Assembly (NCBI GenBank): GCA_026261815.1
Contig: JAMPIT010000575.1
Location: forward strand, 26,335,001-26,399,000
Reading direction: 5' to 3'
Source: Monarcha castaneiventris obscurior
Taxonomy: Eukaryota; Chordata; Aves; Passeriformes; Monarchidae
Length of the DNA stretch: 64,000 nucleotides
Part shown: positions 27,901 through 42,345 of the stretch, in pieces
Layout: each line of letters starts with the position of its first letter
Position numbering within the stretch: position 1 is the stretch's first letter
Translations under genes and position numbers: made by a program
The notes under the pieces: model-generated
Databases searched by the model: none
Told to the model about the DNA's origin: nothing
The model's input: only the letters and a program-made list of their open reading frames with translations

Positions 27901-30900
27901 CAGAGTCTCTAGACCTCAGCCTTCATTATATGAGCAGCAGGCAATCCATTGCAGTAGTTATTCATATATACACAGCACTTCCCCACAAAGTAAAATAAAA
28001 ACTATGAGAAGGAAAGAAGATACTTGATGTAGTGTCTGCTGTTTCGTTTGCTCAAATGGCATTTATAGCTCTGCAGTGTGCAACTGGAAATGAGGCTTCC
28101 TACTGCCAGGTCCAATGCAAACATGCTGGAAGGTACAATTTTTTCCACACAATTCTCTTAAAATGAGATTGCCTGTAAAATTTGTATTTGGGCACTGAGA
28201 TTATCAGCAGAGTTTAAGAAATGGTTAGGAGATGCCCAAGCCATCCATTCAAAGATCATTCAGAGATCACTCAAAGTCACAAGATTTATTTAAAATACAT
28301 AATAACAGGGTTCTTCTCTATTTGCCATCTTGCCTGGGGGTCAGACTTTTCAGCTTTAGATCTTTAACCAGGCTGATGAAAGACTACTTTTATCAAGGCA
28401 GCTGAAGGTTATGTGTAGTCATGTGATTGCATGAGTTAGCCTTCAGACAGAAAAGCAGATATTACACTATTTAGCAACGTGGAGTAGCATTATTGTCCTT
28501 TTAAATTGCTTTTCAGCACCAGTGAAAGATGGTATTTCTAGTAATTCTTCCTAAGAATATGAATGGACCCTCTTGTTGCTGTAATCTTAAGGAATGATAA
28601 TGTGTCTTCTCTATAGCCACAGGGAGATCACATTTTGCAGGATGTGGGGATAAAACACTTCTTAGAGCAGCATGCTTGTGAGTGAATGAATGCTTCCTTA
28701 AGGAAACGCCCAGGTTTCTTTGCAGGGTCACATGTGTGTTAAAGCAGCACTTGCAAAATACCAGCCATGATTCAGGCACTCTCATGACTCTAAAAGATTA
28801 AAAGTGAATGTTGCTGAGAACAATAAGGAAGAACAGTGTGTAACCATCCTCTGTTTAATCTGCTCCTGATGGCTCATCCTCTGTGAGCAGCAACATTCAT
28901 GGTAGTAAAAATGGGGTCTGAGTGAGTTGGTTCCAAAATCTCCTTGGTGGCTTTGCTGTATCCTGAGAGCCACACATACCTAAACTGTAAAATGCAAAAC
29001 CTCTGTCAGCATTTCCTCTCCACTGAGCCTTGCAGAGGGAACTGGCAGTCAGCACATGTGGACCTCCCAACAGGTCTACAACCAGTCATGTCAATGGCCA
29101 CATACTCCAAAGCACCTGAGTTTAAGGTCAGGACTTGGAGCCATGTGAGCCTTACCTGTATAGGGAAGGAGTATCCTGACTGCATCTGTGCTTTATTTCC
29201 ATTCTCCAGTATGCAGGTTAAACCAAACCAGAAAACACTAAATTAATTAGACTAATATACTTTATTTCTCCGTGTAGAAGTTAAAGTTGTATGCATACAT
29301 CATTATTTTATCATTGTCCAAAAGATAAAACATACATTTGTACATCAGAAAGTGGCATGTGATGAACTTATTTTGGCATTTACCTGAAATAACAGTGAAG
29401 ACAGCAATTCCAGATAGAACTTGGGATAAGCCGCTTTTGTTCAACTATGATCTTGTCTATAAACCTTAACTACTGTAGCCAACCCAAGCTACACTGGCCT
29501 GATGGTTGTATTAACCTGAGTTAAGATTCCCCTTAGTTTTGGGGTTTGGGGGTGGGGTTTTGGGGTGGGGTTTTTTTTGAAGGGTATGTTAAAGAATCTA
29601 AATTGCTTTCATTCCTTATGGACAAAAGGAAAGCAACAGCAATTAGAAAAACTAACAAGATAGAGCAGGCTAGTTTTAAGGATGGGGAAACTTGAAATCA
29701 GGATGACATAACATTCTTGAGGTCACACCAGAGCCCCCAGCAAGGCAAGGGTTAGAATGTAAGATGTTCTGGCCACTTTTCACAGTTTATTCATGCCACA
29801 AAACATGTATGAGGGAGAAAAGAGAGAGAGAGGTGGCTGGTTTATTCTTGAGCCTGTGTGGCTATTTCATCACCAGTCTGTGTCTGTCTGCAAGTGTTCA
29901 GACACGGAGGGCTCAGTTCTCCTTTTTGGACAGCAGAATTCAGGTCTAAGCCTATGGATGTATATGCTCCAAGACATACCCTAACCTTGGCCCATGCATT
30001 GCTGTATAATGTCAGAGCACATAAACAATCTGCAGTGATGTAGGGACCTTACAGGCTGCAGAGCCCATGTGGCATCATGTTCCCTGCAACAGCAAGCACC
30101 AGGAAGCCATGAGGTTTCAAATGGCAGCAGAAAGCAGCCTGTATCCCAGGTAAAGTTTTCACAAGTGAAATCTGAATTGTATAGGTCTGCAAATTGGACT
30201 GACAGTTCAAGCCCTAGTAATCATTTGGGTGATGACTATTTTCATAGTCATTCAAGTATTATTATTGAAGAAATTCTGGGGTACCTTACTGTTTTTTCTC
30301 TTAATTCAGTCTTATTCTTCTAATACATCTTCAGTTCATGCACATTTTCCTTCTACTGTATTTTTCTTCCTTTCCTGTGTCTCTTTCTATTGCTGTTTTT
30401 CCTTCAGCCCACCTCTGTTCACTCTGTTCTTTCTACTCTCCTACCAGATCAGGTATCTCATCAGTGTACACTAACCCAGGTTTTTTGGTATGTACTGCTG
30501 CATGCAGTATGTGAAACCACATGGTGTGATAGAGAAACTGTGTAGAACTATGTATTTATTTTTGTTGCATGTGTGTTTATTATAATACCGTGAGGTCTCA
30601 AGTAGAAAACTACTTTAACCCAGACATGTTAACCTCGCCTAGCTGTCCTTCTTCTAGCTCTGCCATTATTCAGTTTTTTATTGATGTAGACAGGCTGGAA
30701 AGTGCCTAGATCTGAAGGAAACATCATTAAATATTTTCACCAGCAGTCTGGCTGACATAGTGCAGCAAGTGCATAACCCAAATCAATGAAATGACACAAA
30801 AGCAGGCTTCACCAAGCAGTGTTAGGCTTTAAGTATAACACTTTTTATGCTTTCTATCTATTTTCATTCCACCTTGTGATCTTTTTCAGATTATCACCAC

Positions 30901-31723
30901 ATGCACTCTAATTTGAAAAGTCTTCTGAGTCAATTGTTTTATCTGCATTTTTCCAGGAAAAAGCCTATGTCATGGTCCTTCTTAAATAATGCAGGATTGA
31001 GAAACCAAGAGGAAGATGATCAAGACAGCTGCATTAGTTTGACTCAATCAATTTCTTTTAATCAGTGCATATACTGTTTGTGAGTATTTTTCCTAAGTCA
31101 TCAACAGTTGAAGCTAATTCAGTCTATTATCCGTTGTCAATTTCAGATTGTCAGTCTGTTTTAGCTCTATCGGTACAACCAAGTCAGAGTAAAGAGTATG
31201 AATGGTTAGACACAAAGCTTGGCCAGCTGTCCTCTTCTATGAGCATAAGGATCATTGTTGAGATTCTGAAGGGAAATAAATGCGTAAAGAATTATTATTT
31301 TCCCATTTAGGCCTTGAGGAAAATTACATTGATCAAAATGGAAAGAATGCCAGCGAATCCAATGATGGATTAGGACGATTGTGCAAAGACAGATCTTCTC
31401 AGTTACTGGCTTTGGGAACACCTAGCTACCTCAAAATAAATTTTTTCCTTTTCCACCCCTATCCCCCATCCTCCTTCCAGCAAGAACTGTTTATAGAGGG
31501 GTGCAGCAACCCAAGCTTTCTGCTTGCTGACTCACAAAAGAGCTGATCTATAGAAGCCTTCTTATTTTGTTCCTCTTTGTAAAACCTAGCTTTTAGTCCA
31601 CTTCAGAGTAAGTGCTTCAGTGGCTTTCAGGAAGCTTTCAGTGGTTTAGATCAGGCTCACAGATTCTGTACCAAACAACAAAAGCGTTTTCAGAATTCTT
31701 TGGGGTATTTTTCTCTTTTGTAT
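24976..31723. other. Gene-poor intergenic DNA
   Basis: No gene recognised. A cluster of five G runs lies at 29541-29570. AT-rich and T-rich parts account for most of the short open frames. Confidence 0.5.
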
Positions 31724-32161
31724 TGATGCCTTCTCCAGCCACCTAGAAACAGAGACTAGACAAGAGTAAGGGAATAAAGGTAGGTATTTATTTGAAGGGC
31801 CTTCAAGGTACACCCTGGGGAGCCAGAGGCTGCCTCCATAAAAAGTGGACCCCAAGATGGACGACAGGTCACGAGTTCTTCACACCTTTATAGGTTTGGT
31901 TCATTTGCATACCACAGTTAATTCTCCAATTAAAGCCCCAGTTCAATGATGTAACTCCCCTCAGCTTGCTCCCCCCTTAGAGTCTGGTTTACACATTTTG
32001 GGCCTAGAAGAGCCTGGCTGTCCTTGAAGGCAAAGCCTGGAGAGGCTTTGTTATGTCTATCTTGCACGAGAGAGCAGAAATTACAGGCTACAAGGAGCTT
32101 GGAGTTACACTCTAAGCAGCACAGAATTTGAAAAATACAAAAGTTAAAACCTAAGGCATCA
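31724..32161 (-). mobile_element. Solo retroviral LTR, minus strand
   Basis: A 438-bp inverted relative of the LTR at 19015. It has the same ends (TGATGCCTT and AAGGCATCA) and, on the minus strand, the same octamer (31903-31910), a TATA-like CTATAAAGG near 31886-31894 and AATAAA (31787-31792). The four bases GTAT occur directly on both sides (31720-31723 and 32162-32165), a likely target-site duplication. A 4-bp duplication fits gammaretrovirus-like elements, although one site is weak evidence. The long G run of the other copy is absent. No retroviral genes adjoin it. Confidence 0.9.
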
Positions 32162-35100
32162 GTATCCATGGGCTTTTTTTGGAGGGCAGATCGTGGGATC
32201 AGGGAGTCTCCTTCCAAGTGGCTGAAGAGCTGGACAGAAATCAGGGATGTGGGTGGGAAAAAGAAGACTGAAGAAGGAGAGAAGCTTTTTGTGCACATAT
32301 TATTCTTTTCATAAGGAGGAGAAAAAAAGGGGATACTAGAGGATAAGATACTTGAGGAGAAAAACTGAAGTATGGGAATGAGCATGCTTTAGTGCAGAAA
32401 AGAAAGGAGGGAGCTTGGCAAGAAAATATGAAAGAGAACAAGACTACTAAAAAGGCATCCACATAGAAAATAGTTGCCCAAGGTAAGAGGTAGATTGCAG
32501 CTCATGTATGAGTAAATATAGAAATCACAAATTTAAACAAATTGGTGCATAGTGAGTGTAGCTTTTCATTTGTGGAGTACCTAAAATAGCTTTACTAGAC
32601 TTCTTTGTCCATTTTCTCTTCAACTGCTAAGGAATTTGTGTCATACCAGCTGTACCTTAACCAAGAGATCTGATTTAAAACCCAAAATGGCCATAATGAA
32701 GGGAGGAGAGGGAATAATAAGTGTATGTGTATGGCTCCTTAAGTGTGTATTTGACTGTGTCCCATGATTGTGTCTTGTGGTTTTATTAGAGAGAGCTAAA
32801 GGATGATCCAGTAGATGAGACAGATCAAGAAGAACTTAAGGCTTTTTCAGATAACTTAACTCTTTCCTAAAGGTGGCCACTTCCTGTGTAGATACCTTCA
32901 GAACTTCCGCTCCATGGGTGAATGTTAATACCCAGGGCTATTAAGTTTTGCCTCCATTACTTCCTTTAAACCTTGGCTATTCAGTAGTGTTGATCAGCTG
33001 TCTGCTGTGGACATTACTGGGAGATCCAAGCTCAAACAGAAATACCTGGGTTGTGAAGCTGTGCTGGCCAGCCAGTGCACCAAGGCAACAAGAGAGAAAC
33101 AAACTATCTGCCTTTCTTTTTTAATTTTTTCTTTTCAGTTCATTGCAGTTCCTCCTTTCTTGTGGTGTGTGTGGGGACACCTGACAAGAAGCGCTCTAAA
33201 AGCTGCTGGTGTTCTGGAGATGGTGTTTATGGGCTCTCACTGTTGGTATTAGCAGCCAGCTGGGTCAAGTGGCACAGACCAGAGCACTCTTGTTTTCTGA
33301 AGGTGTTTTCTTTTGTAGGGATCATTAGTGCAACGTTACGCTCATTGAGTAACTCAAACAGTGAAAACTTGGACTGGTTTTGTAGCTATTTACATTAACA
33401 GTGTATTTCAGTGATTTCCTTCTCAGGGCTTAAGGGAACGTGACAAATTCTTGGTAGGTCACCCTAGCAATGCTTTTCTACAAAAGTTTGGCAGCTCTTG
33501 AAAATCTGAGTCACGTCCTTTCCTGTTTCCAAGTTTCACTGGTGAACTCCCTCTTGGTACTTGGCACCTCCCCACTCCGGCAGTATCCATGCATACCTGC
33601 ACACCACAAAACATTTCTCAGACTCTCTGAAGTGAACTCTCTTTGCAAATGTTACAGTATTCTAAACAGTCAAGGTCCGTTATTGAGCAAAGCTCTAAAT
33701 AATACTGAGCTTGCTTCCCTTGGTTTGTTGTTATTAACTTTTTTTACTGATTACATTCATAGGAGTCAACTAAAATGAATTTTGAATGAAGATGCTGCAA
33801 ATTCACCTGTAAATTTTCCTACAAAATTGCTGCAATTAATTACAAGTAATTACTGCAAGTAATTACAAATTAGCAAGTTTACAGAATCAAGATTTGCTTA
33901 TAGGCAACAGAAGTACAGGACAAACAGACAAACTTAGTCTAAAACTGTGCTATTACTTCTGATAATTAGGTTTGGGTCTTGCTTTTTACATAATAAATTT
34001 TTGGCAGATTTGTTACTGACAATTGACCATATTGTGTTTTGTAACAAAATATGTACCAAGATAAACCATTAGGTGCAGCTGAGCCTCCATGCATACAAAT
34101 AAACAGCAGAAAAATTGTATTGTATGTATGAATAAGTTTGGGGTTTGTTTTGTTTTGTCATTTTAACACTCCTGTATCATGGCCATTTTATCCCCATAGT
34201 TGATAAAGCACACTAATCAGCCCAGGTAAGTGTGAGTCTCACCATCCTGCACAGGTGAAACCTGCACAGAAACCCGTACCAATTTTGTCAAAAAAGCAGC
34301 TTCTTTAGCTGAAAATAAGAACCAATAACAATAAGAATTGCTTTATAAACTAGGGTGGGGAAGAAAAGTCCAGTGGTGGTTTATTTCTCTTTAGATTGGT
34401 AATTGCAATGCCTGTTCCTTTTCTGCTGGCATAACTATCAAACATACTGATCAAATAAGTGTTTCCTTACTCCAAAGTGGGGCATCTTTCATCCTTAATT
34501 TTTTTTTTTGCTTTGCAAGAAAAAGAAAGGTTTCTTAAAGTTCATAGTATAGAATTTAAACATGTACATGGGAGTAGAATTGCTTCAGACCCATACCAGG
34601 ATGGTCAAGCCTGCATTTTGTTTGTTTGCTCAGTATTTAAATCAGCTTGGCTGTCTCTTTACTGACTCTGAGGACTGTAGATACACTTTATCTTAAAGAT
34701 GCTGGTAGAGTAATTCATCTGATTACACCTCTGTTGAATTCCAGTTTATGGTATTTGAGTTTAAGAAGTTCTCTCCTAGTCAAAGGTATGTGTTGGTTGT
34801 TGGTTTATATTATTTTTTTCTCCTGTTGTTTAGGAAAAGCTGGTTTTGCTCAGCTCAACAGCCAAACATTGAATCTCCAACATTCTCAATAAAACTGAGC
34901 CCTAAAAAAGTGCTAAAGCAGTAAGGTGAAACCAGCTGTACCAGTGGTAATACTAGATATAGTTTTGCAAATCTCCACATGTGATTTTCTAGTTTTAGTT
35001 GTATGTAGTTGTACGTAGTTTTAATATTTTTTTCCCTTTTGATATCTTCTATTCTCATGGCACATGTTTTTGGAAATGCATATTTTTAAAATCAAATTTT

Positions 35101-38100
35101 AAATTAATAAGAGGCTTGAAACTAGCCACTGCAATATCTGCAGACAATTATTAATTACCTCTTCTTCAGGCTTGTATTTGCCTGTCTGCCTTTCCAAAGA
35201 GACACTTCTGATGCTTCCCAAACCAGAGGCAGGAAGAGAGAATAGTCAATTCCCATCACAGATTACTTGGAAAATTGACATTTCTGTTTTAATTCCAAAC
35301 TGCAGTGAAAGATAATTGCTAAGCTCTCCACAGAACACCAATCTGAAAAATGTTGGCTTGCTGATTCCAACAAATTAGGACTGGGGAAGATTAAGAAAAT
35401 GTGGTCTTCCAATTTCAAAAGCCTCTGGGCTTGCCATAGAAGCTGGGGCTTATTTGTTCCTTCCCTTTCAGCCCATGCAGTGGGATAGCAGGAGAGGAAG
35501 AGGAGCATCTGAGATTCTTTGATTTTTAGACTACTGGGGGCAAGGAATCTGAAAATCCTGGGCACTCCTTCCCTGAAGGGCTGCCAGGATCTGTTTGGCT
35601 CCAAATATTCCTGACTTTGAAAGCAAACAAAATCTGCTAAAGAGGCTGACTGCAGGCCAAGACACTGGAAGCACTCCCCAAAGTCTGTCTGTGGAACTTA
35701 CGAGGATCTTAATGAGTAAGTCAGCAGGAGTTCAAGCAGGATTGCAAGGGAAAAGTGCCCCTTAATTTTGATTTAAAATGTATTAATGAAAAGCTCACTA
35801 ACAACTATAACAGTAGATGAGGAAAAGCAAGCAGTCTGCATAGCTGAACATCCCAGGGAGCACTGGCAGCAGTGACTGGCTGCAGAGTCAGATGCAGCTG
35901 AGGCTTCTCACACAATTTCTGCCTCTTGGTGTCTCACAGTGACATCACATCCGTACCAGCTTAAAACTAAACTGATCCCCTTCCTTAGTTTTTCAGCTAC
36001 AGTTTGCCCTGATCTTCTTATTCCTAAGCTCTGAAATGCTCTCAGAGTCATCTGACAGTTGTCCACAGGACACACTGGTGGCAGCAGCTGAAGACAGATC
36101 TGAATCATGATGTGTCTGAACTGAACTGCAGTGTTGGCCCAAACTGTCTTTTTCAAGACACTTTGGACATAGAAATTATTGTCAAAAAGCAGGTAACATT
36201 TGTTGAAAAAATTAACTAAAACTGTGTAGTTTTAAAAAAACCAAACCAACCCCTTTTCATCAATTTTGAGGCTTTCTTAAGTCACCCTTTTCCTGTCCCT
36301 TCATATAGCCTTGTATTCTTCCTCTGTCTTTGCCTACTGGTCTTGAAGACCTGAAAAATCAAGATGTATGTCATCATTTATGTGGGAGCAGTTTGGTGTC
36401 TTGGTTCAAGACATGACTGAGCATATGTTTTGAAGAGGCCAAACAAATCACCTTTGTTGTTTGTAAAAAGCAAAAAGTTTCCACTTAGAATGGCACATGA
36501 CATCATGCACTTGCATTCAATTTGCAGAAGCTTCTTAACACTGAAAGACATTTTGATAAATCTTAAGATAATCTAAAATAATCAGGTAAGTTCTAGTAAC
36601 AAGTGATAGTTAATTTGGTATGAAGGTTTTAGTAATCATCCACTTTGCAGGCATTTTAGATGGAAGAAAACCTGTTCAGAAAGCAGGCTGTGTTACCTCC
36701 CATGCTGAAACACTGTCTGTTCACAAGCAGATACAGCACTGGATAAACAGAAGAAGAAGAGCAGGCTGTTGGAATAGAAAACTGGAAACACAGGAAAGAG
36801 TAAAGGCAAAAAAGCTCAGCCTGGACAAGGTAAAGTCTTATGAGTCCTTTCTGAAAATAAGTCTTTAATCCTTGGTATGACTTCTGCAAAGATCACCTCT
36901 GCTTCTGTCAAAAAATGAAAGGCGTGTAACTTCTGCAACTGTTAGCATCCTGTGCTACTTCATTCTTCTGCAGAGGTCACAGGATCCTTCTCTCCAATAA
37001 AGTGAATCTGTTGACTTGCAGTATCAATGATTCAGGTTCTGCTCTCAAACTTCTCTATCATCATCTCTGTTATGCTCTATTTAAATCACCAATTGTGACT
37101 TCTTGCCAGCAACAGTGGCACAATAGTACTGGGGTAATTGTCATGTTTATGGTCATGACCCTTCAACATGATGAGAGTCACAAGAACATATCTACTTGTG
37201 GGATGTGAACTCTACTGTTGATTTTGGATTAAACTTTCTATCACCTAAAGGTAGTCACTTTATAAAGCATTCTCTGGTTTATCAATTCAGCTCTAAGTAT
37301 ATATTTAAGCAAATCTTACTGGCAACCCTCCACCAAGGTTGTCTTTGTTTGCTGTGGGGGTACAAGGCTAATTCATGGCAGCTCCTACCAAGCACAGTAA
37401 TGGGAAATCCTTAACAGAGCTATTTATTTAGGTGGAATTATTTTGAAATAACTATCATATATGTGCATTAGAGTTGATTTAAATAGAGACTTCTGACCAT
37501 CCCAAATATTGTGCTACACAAATTGGTCTAGCTCATGGGACTACTGCATAAACTGGCAAAGTGAAGCCATTTGTCACAGGTAATTTAATTCTGTAGTTAT
37601 CTTTTCCTTCTTCCTATATGCCTGCAGAACAAGAATCTGCTCTGGTTCAGAGCAGATTCATAGGAAATTGAAAAGAAAACTGAACTTTCTAATTACTAAA
37701 ATGGAAAAGAAGAAAAGAAACAAAACTAAACAAAACCAGAGAGAATCTTCAGAAGAAAAAAAAAGTGCTTGTTAAAATAGGCAATGAGGTGGATTCCGCT
37801 TTTAGCTGTGAATAATAGAAGGGCAGTGCCTGGTTTTCACTTCCGTTGCAGTGACAGCTGGGCTTCACTTGTACTTGCTGGAGATACTTCCACATGGTCA
37901 ATACCAAATTCAACAACCAGTTTAAAAGCACAAGTAATGATGCAAACATCTGCTGTGCCAGGGCAAGAGTAATATAACTAAAAGCTACTTAATTCTGGTT
38001 ATATTTCTGTAAGAGAAGGTGTGAGTTTGTGGCCTTTTATCAGCTGGGTTACTACAAGCACTGTCCAGTTACAAAAAGCTCTTTTTTGTGTGTGTATTTG

Positions 38101-41100
38101 TGAGTGTTCTGACTTAGGCCTTCCATGCTTTCAAGGGAAGAAGGAGAAAGGTGAAATGCATTTGGCTTTAAATGATGTCAGTTTTATGGGGTGAATCCCA
38201 CCCTATAAGGCATGGCCATGGAACTTTGCACAGGGAGTTTGTTGTTCAAAAATGTCCATAAAACATTTCCTTCACACCCCACCAATTTATGTTGTGCCAA
38301 GGGTCTTTTCAAATGCTTTACAACAAACTTGAGAGTTGTAGGGAAAGGCCAAAGAGCCAAAGGATAATGTGCCCCAGACAGAGGGGCAGAAAGCATGGCA
38401 CGGGTACCAAATGAGTCTGCAGGTTTCTGCTATGGCAAGGGATTTGTTAAATTCACAGTCAGTTTGTATCCCCTTGTTCTTCTGCCAGCGTTGTTTAACT
38501 GCTCTCACAAGACAGACTGTCAGTTCTCGATGTAACTCTTCTCTGCATCTTCTCCAGAACTGCTTTCTTCTCGAGTGTGAGAGCACAGATCATACACTGT
38601 GTTCTGGGGGAAGCACCACAGAGAGTTCTGTACACTTGCATTACTGCTTCCCTGCCTCTACTAGGGAAACACTAGCTAAGGCATGTTCTCCTTTTCTGTG
38701 AGTGGTTGAAGATTTATTTCTTGTTTACTTCAATAATCTTTTGCATGTTCCAGCTCATTCAACTTTTGACAAAACTGGCCTTAATCCTATGCGTCTCTAC
38801 CCAACAGCTATCTTTGTTGACCAGGATTGTTTGCTATTTCTGACTCCTAAGAATCTCTCTGAAGTGTTTCTAGTTTTTTTTTCTCCCCATTTATTCAGGT
38901 CTAAAGTGTTTCCCAAGAAGATTTTTTTCTTGCCAGGAATATATACATTGGGATAGTTTTTGTATCTTTGAATCTTTGATCTAGATGTATTCCAATCTCC
39001 CTCCACAGTCAAGTCTTCCAGCTCTTCAGTCCATGTAAATTTGCAAGTGAATTTCCTTAATTTGACCGTTTGCCCTTTGCTTGTGTGTGTTATTCTGTCT
39101 GTGGAAATGGAAGCAGTTCCTGAGTACTCAGCCCAGTGCAGGTTTCTATGACTTTTTTTTACTGTCTTCATTGCTTACAAATTTGAGGATGTCTCTTTTT
39201 GTCTCAGGGACTACTGAGAAGGAATCTGGCAGCTATTACACATGACTAGCTGGGTCCAAGTTTATTATTAGAAGCATTTGTTTCCCAAATAGTATCTGGG
39301 AAGTTAAAGTTGGTCATGGCACAATTCCCAGTAGTGTTTCTCTAATAATATTTCAGTGACAGACCTCTTCTTGCACCATTATATTTTAGCTGCAGACAAG
39401 AAAGGCCAGGTTTCAATGATGTGTCCAAATCAAAAACAACCACTCCCCAAAAAACAGAGGCTGTGAGCAGGTGGCTTGGGCTGCTGGAAGTGGAGCTTCC
39501 TGTTTCTGTACAATGGGGAATTTTATGATGAATGAAATGATGGTGAGTTAACTGACAGATGGCTTTTAATAAATTGCAAAGATCACTTGATGTTTTCCAC
39601 TTGCATGGATGAAATGGCTTAACATTGAAATAGAAGGAGTATTGTACTAAGATTGCATATGGCTTGGATATTGGCCTGTTGATCATATCTGCATGGGTCA
39701 GGTCTAGCTTCCATTTGGAACAGGAGCAGAGCAGTAAAAAAGAAAAGTCTGATCCATGAGCTATTGTTCTCCTGAGTTACAAAGACCAACCCGGCCTTTT
39801 CTGCCATAGAATTGCTCTTTTCATCTTGGAGTGCCATGAAGGGAGGATTCTTTCTCCTGTGCCACCAGCCCAGTTTTGTGTGGGTTCCTACTGATTCTTC
39901 CAACCTGAGGCAAGTGACCATTTGCTCACTAGCCATGGGCATTACCTGGCAGAAGTTTTAAGTGGGTAAGTCAGTCATGGAAAGAAATGCATTTAAAATT
40001 TTCCCACATTTTGCCTACATCCAAGACTTTGAGTGCAACTTGAAGTCTTAAAAGTAAGAAAAATGCAAAGCACTCTTCTTCTCAGCCTATGTCTGTATCT
40101 CATTGAAAAAGCTTTCACATATTACAAGACTTCTAGCAGTTTGTCATAACATTTCTGATTTACAGTGGCTCACCTAACTTCTCAGCCTCCTTCTCCCTGG
40201 AATCTAACTATTTGTATTGCTTTTATAGCCCTGTTTTGTGTACTGACTAGCTACATCATATTTTCAAGTAAAGACCCAGTCTGAAGAGTACCTGGCAGAA
40301 AAATGGTGCACCTGTTCCCAGAGTTTTGGCAGCAAACCAGTAAAGAAATCCAGGCCAGTTAACACTGGCCAAAGAAGTGGGCCAAAAGTTTGAAGTGGAA
40401 AGGTTACATATCTGAGAGCTGCAATAGCTGCCTGAGCACTTGTAATAATGACTTAGCTGTACAGGTGAAGCCAGCAGGACAGGACAAAAACTTGGGGGTC
40501 TGCAGGCCAGAATCAGAAGATGTGCTATGGGGAGCCAGTGAGAAAAACAAGGAAGTCTTTTTCATAAAATGCACAGAGAAAGAAACTGGGCATTAAGCAG
40601 TGTTTTAAATGGCAAAGGCATCTTACATGCAGGCCTTCCCTTGGAAAGGATACAAGGAGAGTAGGTCCTGGCACAGTACTGTAGGACTGACAGAGCTATC
40701 ATAAAAGGGCAAGTATTTCATCTTCCAGAAGCAGCTTACGTCAGTCATCCAAGCATGCAGGCCAAGTGGGTAGGGACCCAGAGCCACAGGATCAAGGACT
40801 TCTTGTTCTGAGCTCAGAGCCCTCCTGCATTTGGCACTGGGGCTGTGACCTAGCAGCAGACTGCAAGTAAGGGTCTCCCACCGCCCTGCCACGCCCCTCA
40901 GCTGGTTACTCCCTACCGTGCACCACCCCACCTCTCTCCTTTTCCCAGATTTCCCTTGTGGCAGATGCCACAGCCGACATAATCTGGGAACAGCAGTCCA
41001 CTGCATGCCTGCGAGCTACAGGGAGGAGACTGCCTTGTCCCAGGCAGATGGGTAGGAGAACTGGATCTTGAGAAGTTTGTCTCCTGCCCGGGGAGGAAGC

Positions 41101-42261
41101 AGCAGCTCTTGCCTGCTTTGCTGCTTTCAGCACTAGGAAGCTTCAGTTTGGGTTCCCCTTGGATATACACAGAGATGGAGTCACACAGTATGCTGCCATC
41201 CATTGGGAGGATGAAGGGACAAGTGGCAACCTGAGTTCCATATGACAGTGGAATTAAATGGAAACTAGGGAACAATTGGTGGGATGAAAGCTGAAGTTTA
41301 ATGTTGCTCTTGACCTGGTGAAAACCACAAGGTGCTCAGGACACGTTTTATCATTTTTCAAACCCTTTTGCCTTTTCCTTCCCACTGTTTTGTTTGCAAT
41401 GCAGGTGGATGTGCTTTGACCTATTTCTTCCTCTGCACATGCTAATGAAGCACAAGAATGCCTAATGCCGATTAGATAATGTATTTCTTTATGGGTTTGT
41501 AGATGCTTACATATAAACACATGCATTAAGAGCTTCACTCCGGTTGGCAAATAGCACTTCCTAATGTGCTCACCACTCCAGATTGCATTTTACTGGAGTA
41601 AAAATAAAGGGAGGCTGTCTCAACCTACCTTGGTTACCTCCATGACATTTCCTGCCATCATGTTTTTTTTGCTGGTGTCCTGTCTCCCAGATTGGGTAGA
41701 GGAGCACTGCACAGCCTGGGGCAGGAGAAAGCACTGTGCAATTCCCAGAAAAGGCAGGCCCTGGAGACTAAGAAAGCAGTCACAGCCTGATGTAGTTCTT
41801 TGGTTGACCAGGTCTTGAAAAAGTGACCTCAAACTAGGTGGGGGTTGAATGCTGTGAGCTCATGACAAATACTGTGGGTTCTGATGAGATGTGCTACAAC
41901 CACTAAGCAGATTTTTTACCGCTCCTGGGACAGGCTTCAGCAAGTTGTGTCCTAGCAAAGAGTCTCTGGAAGAAATATCATGCAACCACAGACTGGTGAC
42001 TAAAGCTATGTAAGGACTGGTGCTTACCACAACTGGAACTGTAAGTGCAGTGAAGAGCACCTGGGGGCAGCCCCGAGCACCTGGGCAAGGGGACTGAGAG
42101 AACCTGTACAAAACAGAGTTGTGCTGAGACAGGTTTTGGAGCTCAGTAGCAGGGATTTGGGTGTGTGTGGGACTCAGGGCAGTTCTCATGGTGTGACATA
42201 AAGATTAGGATCAGCTTGTGATGGTAGGCAGTAAAGCTAGAATAGATGGGTGGAGAAGGGA
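32162..42261. other. Gene-poor intergenic DNA
   Basis: No supported exon or RNA gene. A perfect 12-bp inverted repeat with a 3-nt loop lies at 37633-37659. Short repeats of AAGTAATTAC occur near 33850. Frames of 100-125 codons occur on both strands but have no ATG context, splice support or recognisable motifs. Confidence 0.5.
37633..37659. repeat. Perfect 12-bp inverted repeat with 3-nt loop
   Basis: GAATCTGCTCTG is followed by GTT and then its exact reverse complement. A transcript from either strand would fold into a short, uninterrupted stem. It is too short for a standard microRNA precursor and no terminator-like tail follows. Confidence 0.85.
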
Positions 42262-42345
42262 TCCCAGAATCACAGAATATTCTGAGTTGGAAGGGACCCA
42301 CAAGGATGTTGTGACAGTCTGTATTTCTATAAATGCATTCATCTC
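42262..42345 (-). mobile_element. Short CR1 3'-end remnant, minus strand
   Basis: The plus strand reads CAGAATCACAGAATATTCTG then AGTTGGAAGGGACCCACAAG, the reverse complement of the CR1 3' terminus. Only the tip of the element remains. Confidence 0.75.

Noticed and set aside
19015..32161. A full endogenous provirus bounded by the two LTRs
   Set aside because: The LTRs are inverted relative to each other, and no gag, pol or env remnants lie between them.
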